Shown: positions 29,401 through 35,688 of the stretch, one piece after another
How positions within the stretch are numbered: position 1 is the stretch's first letter
How the letters are laid out: each line of letters starts with the position of its first letter
NCBI RefSeq assembly: GCF_001563665.1
Contig: NZ_KQ961858.1
Coordinates: 1-36,305, forward strand
DNA: 36,305 nt
DNA from: Gardnerella vaginalis
GTDB taxonomy: Bacteria > Actinomycetota > Actinomycetes > Actinomycetales > Bifidobacteriaceae
Direction of reading: 5' to 3'
Translations under genes and position numbers: made by a program
Notes under the pieces: model-generated
Told to the model about the DNA's origin: nothing
The model's input: the letters and a program-made list of their open reading frames with translations, nothing else
The model's database searches: none

Positions 29401-30094
29401 TAAGCTTGTGCGCGATTTGGCAGCTTTAGGTGTTACTCCGGACGATATTGCTGTTGTTTCTAAACACGATACGTCTACGAACGCAAATGATCCGAATGAA
29501 TCTGAGTTGCACAATACTTTAGCTCATGCAATCGGGCGCACGGAGGGAAATCCTCTGTTCGTAATCAGTCAGAAGACGCTGACTGGTCACGCAAAAGGTG
29601 GTGCGTGCATATTCCAAATCAACGGTTTAACTCAACTGTTTAGAACAGGAGTAATTCCTGGAAATATGTCGCTTGATTGCGTAGATCCTGCTCTTGAGCG
29701 TGACGATCACATGGTGTGGTTGCGTAAGCCAATGCGTGTTGGTTGCACTTCAATAAAGGCTGCGCTCGCTACTTCTCTAGGCTTTGGTCACGTAAGTGGA
29801 TTTGTGGCTCTTGTGCACCCTGGCGCATTTGAGTCAGCTGTAGCAGCTACTTGTGGTGTAGGTGCATTAGAAGAGTGGCGAAATCGTGCTAACGCGCGTT
29901 TGGCAGCAGGTCAGAGGCATTTGCAAGAAGGCATGATGGGACGTGTTGAACTGTTTGAACCAGTTGAAAATCGTCACTTGCTTAAGGATGGTACTCGTAT
30001 GGCTGATGGAACTCGCTACAACGGACATGAAGCTGAAAAGGCGATGTTGCTTAATCCTGACGCTCGCCTTAACGCGGATGGTTACTACTGCTGA
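20447..30094 (+). CDS. fas: Type I fatty acid synthase, single polypeptide
   Basis: Complete cytosolic machine making long-chain acyl-CoA from acetyl-CoA, malonyl-CoA and NADPH/NADH. The domain order matches bacterial FAS-I: acetyltransferase (GHSQG, Ser121); enoyl reductase (LLAGMTPTTVEPE near 400, EGGSAGGHHSW near 550); dehydratase with a hot-dog fold (SGDFNPIHTS, Asp1298 and His1303); malonyl/palmitoyl transferase (GHSLGEYN, Ser1507); an Ala/Pro/Gln linker (about 1825-1855); ACP (GVSSRRNQLLMD, phosphopantetheine at Ser1897 or 1898); ketoreductase (VVTGVAPSS near 2235); ketosynthase (SACATAA, Cys2855; KHDTST, His3007; GHAKGGA, His3048). At 3215 residues it is slightly longer than mycobacterial FAS-I, because of Ser/Asn/Lys inserts near 905-940, 1005-1035 and 2520-2545. 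It has no phosphopantetheinyl transferase domain; AcpS is encoded at 32270. The frame is intact, and GAGAAGGA precedes the ATG. Confidence 0.97.
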   Translation: MTTYFFDRLAKDPHVLAFAGQSTPWVECLSSLCKDDELDAELHRYENGAKALLSPIYAELLANAGGDMNVFDAIENKHIHASDAQLSVPGIALAQLGAVLDLTNLGYNFEVNKPYAVLGHSQGVIAARMVEARIKSGSWQKARAQIEELLACAYIIGAAGDRESRMLEISGDGDLTPMLSLKGVTEKQAKALIARVERTKGAISIAVKNSRNHVVLSGYPEDMESVANEAQKEAKRSKKLREMKVRGGAVFSPVAEYLDVTVPFHSQMMEAAVLQAENWAMEAGLNVEIVRSLADEVLVKAVDWSEIVKNVLENTETRTLWILDMGPGEVLGKLTSVLVQGTGAGVVEASSVNSRANLYTLDCAPERSGCWADFAPRVIETPAGRKVLTKFSKLTGKAPVLLAGMTPTTVEPEIVAAAANAGYWAELAGGGQVTSEVFDRHMDSLEKQLNEGATVEFNAMFMDRYLWNLQFGSKRIVSKKRQSGAPIDGVVISAGIPEIDEAKELVSSLHADGFPYVAFKPGTVNQIRQVIRIAKAVSPSMIIAQVEGGSAGGHHSWESLDDLLISTYAQVRECDNLVLVAGGGIGTPARAADYISGEWANDYGLPNMPVDAVMIGTAAMTAKEAHTSPEVKRMLVETPGIVAPKASSVEGFDDDPFAPMGERWVPSGGVIGGVTSGLSHLHADIYELENSSAKCGRLLVHMMKHPEELETRRDEVISALNATAKPYFGDVETMTYAQFAQRFLDLAYPWVDPTYADRYLHLLQRIEARLVSQDSGEFTSTLPSRAEVSEHPQDALDSLLKVLPKARELNVVPMDAAWFPTLVREYPKPMPFVPVIDNDLLRWWGQDQLWQSEDSRYSADAVRVIPGPISVSGITTMDEPVANILARFESAMMQRAEALGVDNSSKSIAKGSVKSSARDAEKNFEVNKIAFSQIDDSKDVEAYVRACPNISWIGHVTSNPAYGTNINDENYVISVLDEKNNLIKLDLDIKLDTFWDNQNSNDFDKSNKSSNKSANKIASNPNDKSSAPKHAVRDIVIPLIVDSSRAGSIPVVDRDRLPEHVYNMLAATAGIGNTAITGDVLEKMPKVETNGEGSKLNSDLIAEGYSDSPFGLVRSSYTFSRNLGIDHESATAGRLPDGLKASRIVPDALVGPAWPTIYSALGSVLVDGYPIIEGLLNAVHLDHLVELDIDASDFSNYVGKRINLLGWAEQYSESASGRVVTIHVIHTAADGTRLAHETERFAIRGRSFSNALPTPAAEYGDAASLHGYEIEDTPRRALRRVTVRAPHDMTAFARTSGDFNPIHTSKRGAAISGLSAPLVHGMWLSATAQHVAQAVDAKGARYELIGWSYNMYGMVQLDDEVEITVERVGKVRRGGLALEVTCKVAGQIVSKASALTRAPRAAFVYPGQGIQKQGMSLDERAKSPAVRETWERADKLTREKLGFSILAVVRDNPKELTAHGVTYRHPEGLLNLTQFTQVALATVAFAQTARLRESGCDIWPAYFAGHSLGEYNALSSFAQIIPLETVLELVFHRGSTMHHLIDRDSQGRSNYRMGALRPNQFGVDDSGVKAYVDGIAKETGEFLQIVNYNLAGQQYAVAGTIKGLKALDSDASKRAKEYGGKPPFMFVPGIDVPFHSRILRKGVPEFRDKLDSLLPSNIDYSRLVGRYIPNLVAVPFELTREFAQKILDVVPSERIEAALEDENTWKSYAEDEQKLGRLLLTELLSWQFASPVRWIETQALMFADRARGGLGVEEYVEVGLGNAPTLANLGAKTLALPDFSGEKVTVYNVGRDEGRVYMTDTDSLVPQSFDEEDSQDAAPAFVPAAAESSASATSAQAQAPAPAQAPASQAPASSGPVEDLPFKASDAISMLIAYSAKIRIDQIGDTDTTDTLTNGVSSRRNQLLMDISSELGVASVDGAAEAPMSALRKLVNSVAPRYKAFGAVLSDIVRERLRALFGAAGVKPAQVDKRISEVWHLGDGWRAHVLAALVLQTREGASVRGENLAQISTQPAKNVAAADALIDAAIEQVARANGVSISKPGASGSAGGAVVDSAALDAFAQRVVGSDGVLAATAKFVLAKLGVEAPKVENGEDENAAVVEAVESELGADWPKQVAPRFDERKAILFDDRWASAREDVARLYYEYALGDNNASSANDVDPSDVAGILNNIGKFLGAGSSVAAEADWFAKKSKEKCLNNLSAIFEKISKDARTSVYDASCAQDDSESQTRFASDIAVVTGVAPSSIAAQVVTGLLAGGATVIATSHSFKPSVKAWAKKAYRQYASKGSKLWLVPANLSSYRDVDALVKWVGTVSKKVSGAKTTILKPAYEPSLFFPFAAPPVHGTLADSGSLFESQSRLMLWGVERAIAGFAQIGADTDVQHRMHVVLPGSPNRGMFGGDGAYGEVKSAFDAIVNRAHAESVWSNRVTFAHPKIGWVRGTGLMGGNDPLVDVVERHGLTTYSTKEMANRLLDLCTKESREQALIAPLDVDLTGGLGKEPLDLNALRAEALEDQRLAAQANNGGNSDNATKDDENNASSKSTNKALPTPYVPSQPRVNLDDWKNVTARPEDEIVIVSVGELGPWGSGRTRFEAELGIQEDGSVELSAGAVLELAWNMGLLTWQDSPKPGWYDCEGTLVPEADIAEKYRDEVVARSGIRPFETGMGGDYKDGANEEEAEIFLDHDVSFNVPTEQIAREYVSLDESNTEISRDDESGEWIVTRKSGSVIRVPRRAAMTRTVGGQFPKGFDPLKWGIPASMVGSVDTIALWNIVTTVDAYISAGFTPSEILQSVHPSMVASTQGTGFGGMSSMRKLYLDRFLNHEIPTDVLQEALPNVVAAHVMQTYIGGYGNMIQPVSACATAAVSLEEGVDKIALGKADFVVTGAIDDIGVESVVGFGNMNATANSEEMYAKGIDPRFFSRANDRRRGGFLESQGGGTILITRGDIALKLGLPVAGVVGFIHSYADGIHTSIPAPGLGALAAGMGGAKSKLVRDLAALGVTPDDIAVVSKHDTSTNANDPNESELHNTLAHAIGRTEGNPLFVISQKTLTGHAKGGACIFQINGLTQLFRTGVIPGNMSLDCVDPALERDDHMVWLRKPMRVGCTSIKAALATSLGFGHVSGFVALVHPGAFESAVAATCGVGALEEWRNRANARLAAGQRHLQEGMMGRVELFEPVENRHLLKDGTRMADGTRYNGHEAEKAMLLNPDARLNADGYYC

Positions 30095-30153
30095 TTTTTA
30101 AGTTGATTTTTTTTTTAAGTTGATTTTATAAGTTAATTTCAGCGTGATTATTG

Positions 30154-30206
30154 AGCTTGCTAAGGTTTTAAGCATATTATGCTTTCAGCTTTAGCAAGCT
30201 TTTTTA
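30154..30206 (+). terminator. Intrinsic terminator after fas
   Basis: AGCTTGCTAA (30154-30163) pairs with TTAGCAAGCT (30191-30200). A smaller AAGCATATTATGCTT hairpin nests inside. TTTTTTAT follows. It separates fas from the PASTA-acpS pair. Confidence 0.88.
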
Positions 30207-30352
30207 TGAAGTGCAGCTTAATAATAAAATCCGCATGTTTTTGTTATTGTTGCTTAGGTGTTTGAAAAATAAAATAATATAGTAAGCTCTATTGGTAAAG
30301 AGTAAGTTTAGTTTTGTAAATGAGATTGTTACGTGCGTGATAGAAGGTTTAG

Positions 30353-32248
30353 ATGTTTTGTATAAATTGCGGAAATAAGATTGACGAAGGTGATAATTTC
30401 TGCTGTTTTTGTGGATTTGCTGTTGAAGATGATGTGGATTCGAAAGCAGAAACGCAATCTTTTAAATATCAAGAATCAGATATCGCGAATAATCCAAGTA
30501 ATTTAGCTATTCCAACTAAATATGCAAATCCGAATGCTTTTAATGAATCTAACAATCCTAATACTTCTACTGAATCAAACAATCTGAATACTTTTAATGA
30601 ATCTAACAATCCGAATACTTCTACTGAATTCAATACTTCTAATAAGTCAACTTCGTATGACAATCACAGCAATAAGCAAAATCTTAAAAATCGCAAAAGT
30701 GTTGTGATTATTCTTGTTAGTGTTGTGCTCACAGTTGTACTTGTTTTAGCTGGTTCGATTTGGTATTTTGCTAAAAATAGAACTTCTGGCACTAATTCTT
30801 CAAGCGCAAATTCGGTGCTAATTCCTGAAGCGAAATCTGGCGATAGCGCTGATAGCGTTGCGAAATCCTTGGAAAATAAGGGTTTTCGCACGAAGATTAT
30901 TGATGAGTTTAGTGCATCGAAACGTGGAAACTTCCTTAGATATGCGAATGTTAAGCCTGGTTCGAAAGTGTCAACTAGAAAAGTTGTGAAAATTATAAGA
31001 TCTAAAGGTCCTGGTGTTCCAGCTAGGGGAGTTGTTGGAGAGAATTTAAGTCAAGCTTCAAAAATTGTTAAGTCGATGGGTGTTCCAGTTAAGCTCCATC
31101 GAGTTCCTGTAACTGATTCTTCAGCAGATAAGATTGTTGCGTCTAGTCCACTTCCTGGAAATGCTGTTGGCAAAGACGGTGTAATAAATATTGCTGTTGG
31201 TGAAAAGTGCGATGGTGTTCCAGTTGATTTGTTTGGGTTAAATAGAGACAAAGCTAAGGATATGCTGTCTTCTAAGCCTTTTAGTGTGGATCTTCGCCCG
31301 AAGTTTTCATCGCCAAAATATTTTGGCAAAATTGTTGGTGCTTACCCTGCTTTAGGTACTAAAGGAAATCCTAAAGCAGTAACGCTTTACTATGGAGTTG
31401 ACGCATCTAAAGCAAAAGATGTTGTAACTGAACCAATGAATCTTGGTGACGAAACGGCTTATCTTGTGCAACGTGCAGGCTCTTTTGTTGGCAAATGGTG
31501 TACGAATAGCGGTAAATGCATAACTCTTGTTCCGCATCGTATGCGCAATGAACAATTCGTAGAAGAACGAAATATTAGGAGTCTTATTCCAGTAGATTTT
31601 GATGATACAGACGGAAGAGTATCTGATTTAGATAGCATGGGTTATATAGATAATAAGAGTATTCTTGATTTGAATTCTGGAGGTCAAGATCCTACGGATT
31701 ACGCTGTGTTCGATAAGAATATTAAAAATAGTTCAATGATGAGGAATCATCTTATTTCCGGCGATACTGGTGCTGTAGAGCTGTATTCTGGAGGCGCTAT
31801 TGTGCAATGTGGCAATCAAGATGTTCCTATTTGGGGTTCAGGAGTTACATGTTTGAACGGGAAATATACTGAGGCTCCTACTGATTCTTATGAGCAAGCA
31901 AGAATTGACAATGATCCAGGTAAAGGTATTGGATATTATTACACGATGCGAGATTTTATGGTAATAGTACCTGTTGGAGCGAAGTTCGATGAGCTTTTAA
32001 ATAGTGGATATTTCGTTGGAAAGCCTACACGCAAACCAGATTTAAAGCGTCCGTTTATTTTGCGAAGGGATCCTGACCTTTACAAAGAAACACGCAAAGA
32101 TTTGCCAAAAGGTGATTTTGTTAATCCTTTTGTTCCTACTTATCAAGGACGTGCAGTGCCTTTTGCGCCGGCGCCGGACGACTCGAACGCGTACTATCTT
32201 GTTGAAGAGCCTTTTGACTGGAGTACAAATCCTAGCGAATCGCTGTGA
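30353..32248 (+). CDS. Zinc-ribbon PASTA-domain membrane protein
   Basis: Probable membrane sensor or scaffold; its function is unknown. Order: a zinc ribbon (FCINCGNKI with C3 and C6, FCCFCG with C17 and C20); a Ser/Asn/Thr linker with an 18-residue repeat (62-100); one membrane helix (about 116-140); three PASTA-like domains (about 156-220, 222-285, 288-349), a fold that binds peptidoglycan or beta-lactams in kinases such as PknB; then about 280 residues of extracellular sequence with paired Cys (KWCTNSGKC; QCG with TCLNG) that I do not recognise. No kinase domain is attached, so PASTA is here coupled to a cytoplasmic zinc ribbon instead. ATG 30353 follows AGAAGG (30342-30347). The acpS gene starts 21 bases downstream, so the two are probably co-transcribed. 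Confidence 0.8.
   Translation: MFCINCGNKIDEGDNFCCFCGFAVEDDVDSKAETQSFKYQESDIANNPSNLAIPTKYANPNAFNESNNPNTSTESNNLNTFNESNNPNTSTEFNTSNKSTSYDNHSNKQNLKNRKSVVIILVSVVLTVVLVLAGSIWYFAKNRTSGTNSSSANSVLIPEAKSGDSADSVAKSLENKGFRTKIIDEFSASKRGNFLRYANVKPGSKVSTRKVVKIIRSKGPGVPARGVVGENLSQASKIVKSMGVPVKLHRVPVTDSSADKIVASSPLPGNAVGKDGVINIAVGEKCDGVPVDLFGLNRDKAKDMLSSKPFSVDLRPKFSSPKYFGKIVGAYPALGTKGNPKAVTLYYGVDASKAKDVVTEPMNLGDETAYLVQRAGSFVGKWCTNSGKCITLVPHRMRNEQFVEERNIRSLIPVDFDDTDGRVSDLDSMGYIDNKSILDLNSGGQDPTDYAVFDKNIKNSSMMRNHLISGDTGAVELYSGGAIVQCGNQDVPIWGSGVTCLNGKYTEAPTDSYEQARIDNDPGKGIGYYYTMRDFMVIVPVGAKFDELLNSGYFVGKPTRKPDLKRPFILRRDPDLYKETRKDLPKGDFVNPFVPTYQGRAVPFAPAPDDSNAYYLVEEPFDWSTNPSESL
30539..30628 (+). repeat. 54-bp in-frame direct repeat in the PASTA gene linker
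   Basis: Units starting with TTTAATGAATCTAACAATCC at 30539 and 30593 agree for about 36 bases with one change. They encode FNESNNPNTSTE twice within the cytoplasmic linker. The 54-bp period is a multiple of three. Confidence 0.85.
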
Positions 32249-32269
32249 TTTCTCAGGAAGACGGTTTGT

Positions 32270-32725
32270 ATGATTGCAGGACTTGGGCACGATATTGTTA
32301 ATGTTTCGCAATTTGTTGAGCAAATGAGCGTAAGCAATGGTTGGCGCGCGCTATTTTCTACTCGAGAACTTCGACAGTGTTCAATAATCGCGAAATGTAA
32401 GCATGATAATGAAGCTATACATATTGCTGCACGTTGGGCTGGTAAAGAATCTGTTATAAAAGCTTGGTGTGAAGCGCTTGGAGCTTTTGAAGCAAAATAT
32501 CCATATACTTTAGATAACACTCCATGGAATCAGATTGAAATTCTTGGTGACTCCCATGGTTGCCCTAGCATACATCTTTCGAGTGAAGTAAAAGAAAAAC
32601 TTGTAGAATCGTTAAAATTACAATCTTATGAAAACGTAAAATGGCATATATCGTTATCTCATGATGGAGATGTTAAAAGTGATTGTGCGCTCGCGTCTGT
32701 GGTTGTTGTTTTAGAAATCTTATAG
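32270..32725 (+). CDS. acpS: Holo-[acyl-carrier-protein] synthase (AcpS)
   Basis: Transfers 4'-phosphopantetheine from CoA to the ACP serine; here the substrate should be the ACP domain of the FAS encoded upstream. The signature GLGHDIVNV holds the Mg-binding Asp8 (HD where GID is usual). ARWAGKESVIKAW holds Glu60, and the C-terminal WHISLSHDGDVKSDCALASVV gives the conserved SHD strand. The 151 residues are a little longer than the usual 120-130. In bacterial FAS-I systems this activity is a separate small protein, and FAS-I cannot work without it. ATG 32270 follows AGGAAG (32255-32260), 21 bases after the PASTA gene. No hairpin is visible after the stop. Confidence 0.93.
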   Translation: MIAGLGHDIVNVSQFVEQMSVSNGWRALFSTRELRQCSIIAKCKHDNEAIHIAARWAGKESVIKAWCEALGAFEAKYPYTLDNTPWNQIEILGDSHGCPSIHLSSEVKEKLVESLKLQSYENVKWHISLSHDGDVKSDCALASVVVVLEIL

Positions 32726-32765
32726 GATTTGCATAGTGTTTGAATAGAAGTTGATTGGTAAATAA

Positions 32766-32868
32766 AAGTTAGGGCATTTAGAGTTAGATTTGCGGATAGA
32801 AGTTAGACTTTCGGATATAAGTTAGGGCATTTAGAGTTAGTGCGGATGGAAGTTAGACTTTCGGATAA
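32766..32868. repeat. 53-bp tandem duplication in non-coding DNA
   Basis: Two copies begin with AAGTTAGGGCATTTAGAGTT at 32766 and 32819. The second lacks a few bases before TGCGGAT and has one substitution, then both share AAGTTAGACTTTCGGATA. The duplication looks recent. No role is visible. Confidence 0.85.
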
Positions 32869-32933
32869 TTATGTAAATTGTGAGTGTTGCAAGCGTTTGT
32901 TTAGTGTATTTTGGCGTGTTATAACAATTCTAT

Positions 32934-32962
32934 TTGTTATATGTCTTAAGTACCTGTATAAT
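32934..32962 (+). promoter_or_regulatory. Promoter of tRNA-Gly
   Basis: TTGTTA (32934-32939), a 17-bp spacer and a perfect TATAAT (32957-32962). The tRNA starts 42 bases after the -10. Confidence 0.8.
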
Positions 32963-33004
32963 TAGACGAGTCGCCATTTTGCTGTGAAGTAAAGTGTGAT
33001 GATT

Positions 33005-33078
33005 GCGGACGTAGCTCAATGGTAGAGTCTCAGTCTTCCAAACTGATTACGCGGGTCCGATTCCCGTCGTCCGCTCCA
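33005..33078 (+). tRNA. tRNA-Gly (anticodon TCC)
   Basis: GCGGACG pairs with CGTCCGC (33068-33074), then discriminator T and an encoded CCA. The anticodon arm TCAGT-CTTCCAA-ACTGA gives anticodon TCC, reading GGA and GGG. The D-loop has the GG pair (AATGGTA). The T arm is GCGGG-TCCGATT-CCCGT, so position 55 is C where nearly all tRNAs have U, and the D stem closes with a G-T pair (GCTC/GAGT). The gene has its own promoter and terminator. Confidence 0.95.
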
Positions 33079-33081
33079 CTT

Positions 33082-33117
33082 GAAGAACGTTGGTATATAA
33101 ACGTTCTTCACTTGTTT
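33082..33117 (+). terminator. Terminator after tRNA-Gly
   Basis: GAAGAACGTT (33082-33091) pairs perfectly with AACGTTCTTC (33100-33109) around GGTATATA, followed by ACTTGTTTT. It starts four bases after the tRNA CCA. Confidence 0.9.
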
Positions 33118-33334
33118 TATGTCTTAAAAATAGGCTAAATGTGCAAATAATGTGTGCAATTGAATCTATTTGTTCTAATAGTTATTAGTGATTCAGTTAA
33201 ATTCTTTTTATTTTATAGTTTTTCTCATATAGTGTTTGGTTTATATCTTTTTAACTCGTTTTTGATATTTACATTCATTCATCATGCGTTTGCAATATAC
33301 TTGCATATCAAAGGGTGTAAAGAATTTATAGTTT

Positions 33335-35545
33335 ATGAGGAATACGGAATTGCAAAAAATTTTAGAAAAATTTCTAGAAAAAAATGCCGCAATGCGAAAA
33401 ATATTACCATTTGTAACAATATTTGTAATAACTGGTCTTATTGCAATCGCATTTTTCAGCAACCTGTACCTTGCATACAGCTCACGTAATTACGTGCAAA
33501 AACCTCTTGTCTTAAGCAAAGCAATCATACCGGATTTAAGCAGTTACAACGAGCGAACCGGTGAAAAAAATAACAGAGAACAAGCGCAAATTATCGGCAA
33601 TTCCATTTCTATCCCAAATTCTGGTGCAGATGTAATATTAAGCGGAATTAACGAAAATACTAAAGCTTTAAAAATCGAGTTGCAGCAAGAAAAGCCGTCA
33701 ACTTTCGTCACTGGCACGTTGGAAATTGAAGACTTTGGCATAGCTCCAAACGCGTACACTCTAGCGGATTCTTTCCAAATGTCTACCGGAAAGCACAATA
33801 CTAGAGTTCTTCGTTTTGAAAGTCACGGAACTGCGTACAAAGCTAAGCTGCATTTTAATCAAACAGGAGCTCCTTTCACACTCAAAGCTGTTACGGTAAA
33901 TCCGCCTTTTGCGCTGCATGTAAACTTTGGAATGTGGGCAGTACTTTTCGTTGCAAGTTCGCTTATATTCTTGGTATACAAGAAAAAGTGGTATTTGCTT
34001 TCTTATGATCGCCACAATCTTGCGCAAAATATAGTTTTTTGGGCAGTATGCGCAGTTCTTATGGGATTCTCGCTATACCTGTGCTTTGTTGTGTACCGTG
34101 GTCATGGCATACGAGTGCCATTTCCGTCTGACTTATATGATCGTGTCAACGGAAATCCGTACACTGAGCAGCTTAAAGCTTGGAAATCAAACTCTTTTGC
34201 GCTTCTGCAGCAGCCGCCTAAAGAATTAGTAGAATCCACAAACCCGTTTAGTTGGGGTGAGCGCATGTACTTGGGTTCTAAAGGAGTGTATATACCTTGG
34301 GATGTGGTGTTCCACAATAATCATTACTATTGCTACTTTGGTATAGTGCCGTTCTTGCTCACTTACGTGCCTTTTAATCTGATATTCCCACATGCAGTTC
34401 CTTCTGCAATACTAGTTGTTACAGTATTTGCGGTTGCTATTATTCCGTCTATGTTCGCGCTTCTTAAAGAAGCTGTTGAGTTCTTTGCAATACGCGCCAA
34501 TTACTGCCTGTTTTTGCTTGCTGCAGCAGCTTTCCCATTCGGATGCTTAATCTTCTACTTGCAATCCTCAGCATCCCTTTACTATATTCCGCTTCTTAGT
34601 GCAATACTGTTTGGAGTCTTATTCTTATATGCTTCTCTTAAAGCTGTGCGGCTTCATGCGGTCCGTCCGTGTGCTGGATATGCGCTTTTTGCACTAGCTG
34701 GCATAAGTCTTGCTTTGCAATGTGGATCTAGGCCAAACGCGTGCATTCCTGTCGTTGCTTTTATAGCGCCATTATTTATTGCGCTACTATTTGATGTAAA
34801 ACGAAGTATTTTAAATCGCGTTGCTGCAGCTTCAAGCTTCCTTGTGCCTGCAATTGTAGGCGTATCTGGAATATTAACTTATAATTACTTGCGTTTTAAG
34901 TCTTTCTTTAATTTTGGAAATGAAGAGCAGCTTACTAATTTCGATTTGCGGTTTAATAGTAAATCTTTTGATCCTACTAAGGTTCGCGATATTATCCTTA
35001 ATTATTTCTTAAAACCTTTTAATATTTCGGAAAATTTCCCATATATTTCTATATCTTGGGCAAATAATCAAGGTTATGGAAATTCTTTCTATACGCATAT
35101 GATTTTCGGTCTTATGATGATTCCACTTTTCTGGTGGCTGTTTACATTAAGACGCAAGTTTATGCAAAAAATTGAGTATATTATGACAGTTGTTGGATTA
35201 GCAGCATCCTTCTTGCTGTTGTATCTTAACTACTGTTTGGGTGGTAATTTGTACCGCTACTATTGCGATTCGATTATTATATTTATTTTGATTGCAATAA
35301 TGAGTATGCTTCACAGAGTTAAGCCTTATAGCAAAGATCTTGATGTTACTTGTGAAGAAGATTGCGCAATTGCTGAGCAATCGTCTTTGCGTTTGTATGT
35401 CCCAGCTGTGCTTTGTGCAGTGGTAACTATGATAATAGTTGGTTTATTAGTATTCAGTAATCATACTGAGCCATCTGCAGATATACAAAACATAAACCCT
35501 GATTTATTCCTTAAGTGGAGTGATTTATTTACGGTTGGTCGCTGA
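33335..35545 (+). CDS. Polytopic membrane protein, GT-C glycosyltransferase-like, unknown
   Basis: A 736-residue integral membrane protein. A first helix (about 25-50) is followed by an extracytoplasmic beta-rich domain (about 60-195), then some ten hydrophobic helices. The loop after helix three (DLYDRVNGNPYTEQLKAW, then NPFSWGERMYLG) and the motif WDVVFHNNHYYCYFGIVPFLLTYVPF recall a group of GT-C-like proteins of unknown substrate in Clostridia and bifidobacteria (from memory, moderate confidence). A lipid-linked sugar transferase for surface glycan is a fair guess, but no catalytic Asp or Glu can be named. Upstream, TTGCAT (33301) and TTTATA (33325) with an 18-bp spacer make a weak promoter ending close to the ATG; no ribosome-binding site is visible. 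It stands alone between the tRNA and a convergent LGFP-repeat gene. It is less low-complexity than its neighbours. Confidence 0.65.
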   Translation: MRNTELQKILEKFLEKNAAMRKILPFVTIFVITGLIAIAFFSNLYLAYSSRNYVQKPLVLSKAIIPDLSSYNERTGEKNNREQAQIIGNSISIPNSGADVILSGINENTKALKIELQQEKPSTFVTGTLEIEDFGIAPNAYTLADSFQMSTGKHNTRVLRFESHGTAYKAKLHFNQTGAPFTLKAVTVNPPFALHVNFGMWAVLFVASSLIFLVYKKKWYLLSYDRHNLAQNIVFWAVCAVLMGFSLYLCFVVYRGHGIRVPFPSDLYDRVNGNPYTEQLKAWKSNSFALLQQPPKELVESTNPFSWGERMYLGSKGVYIPWDVVFHNNHYYCYFGIVPFLLTYVPFNLIFPHAVPSAILVVTVFAVAIIPSMFALLKEAVEFFAIRANYCLFLLAAAAFPFGCLIFYLQSSASLYYIPLLSAILFGVLFLYASLKAVRLHAVRPCAGYALFALAGISLALQCGSRPNACIPVVAFIAPLFIALLFDVKRSILNRVAAASSFLVPAIVGVSGILTYNYLRFKSFFNFGNEEQLTNFDLRFNSKSFDPTKVRDIILNYFLKPFNISENFPYISISWANNQGYGNSFYTHMIFGLMMIPLFWWLFTLRRKFMQKIEYIMTVVGLAASFLLLYLNYCLGGNLYRYYCDSIIIFILIAIMSMLHRVKPYSKDLDVTCEEDCAIAEQSSLRLYVPAVLCAVVTMIIVGLLVFSNHTEPSADIQNINPDLFLKWSDLFTVGR

Positions 35546-35621
35546 TTTGCGCATTTACTGACGTGTATTGATGCGTATTTTATATTGATTTGTTACATTT
35601 TACGCGCTAATCGTATATAAA

Positions 35622-35659
35622 AATGGTCAGCAAACTAGTAAATTAGCTTACTGACCATT
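35622..35659. terminator. Bidirectional terminator between convergent genes
   Basis: AATGGTCAG (35622-35630) pairs with CTGACCATT (35651-35659). On the minus strand the stem is followed by TTTATATACG, giving a run of five T including the stem end. On the plus strand by AAATTATTTATGTTTT. It is better as the terminator of the minus-strand LGFP gene, but it can also serve the plus-strand membrane protein. Confidence 0.8.
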
Positions 35660-35688
35660 AAATTATTTATGTTTTAGTTTACTTATGC

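Noticed and set aside
20447..30094. Many minus-strand open frames of 60-135 codons inside the FAS gene
   Set aside because: They lie opposite a conserved coding sequence, lack ribosome-binding sites and family motifs, and are the usual mirror of codon bias.
33154..33489. Plus-strand open frame of 111 codons before the membrane protein at 33335
   Set aside because: It overlaps the start of the real gene in another frame, is Phe/Ile-rich as AT-rich spacer would be, and has no ribosome-binding site.
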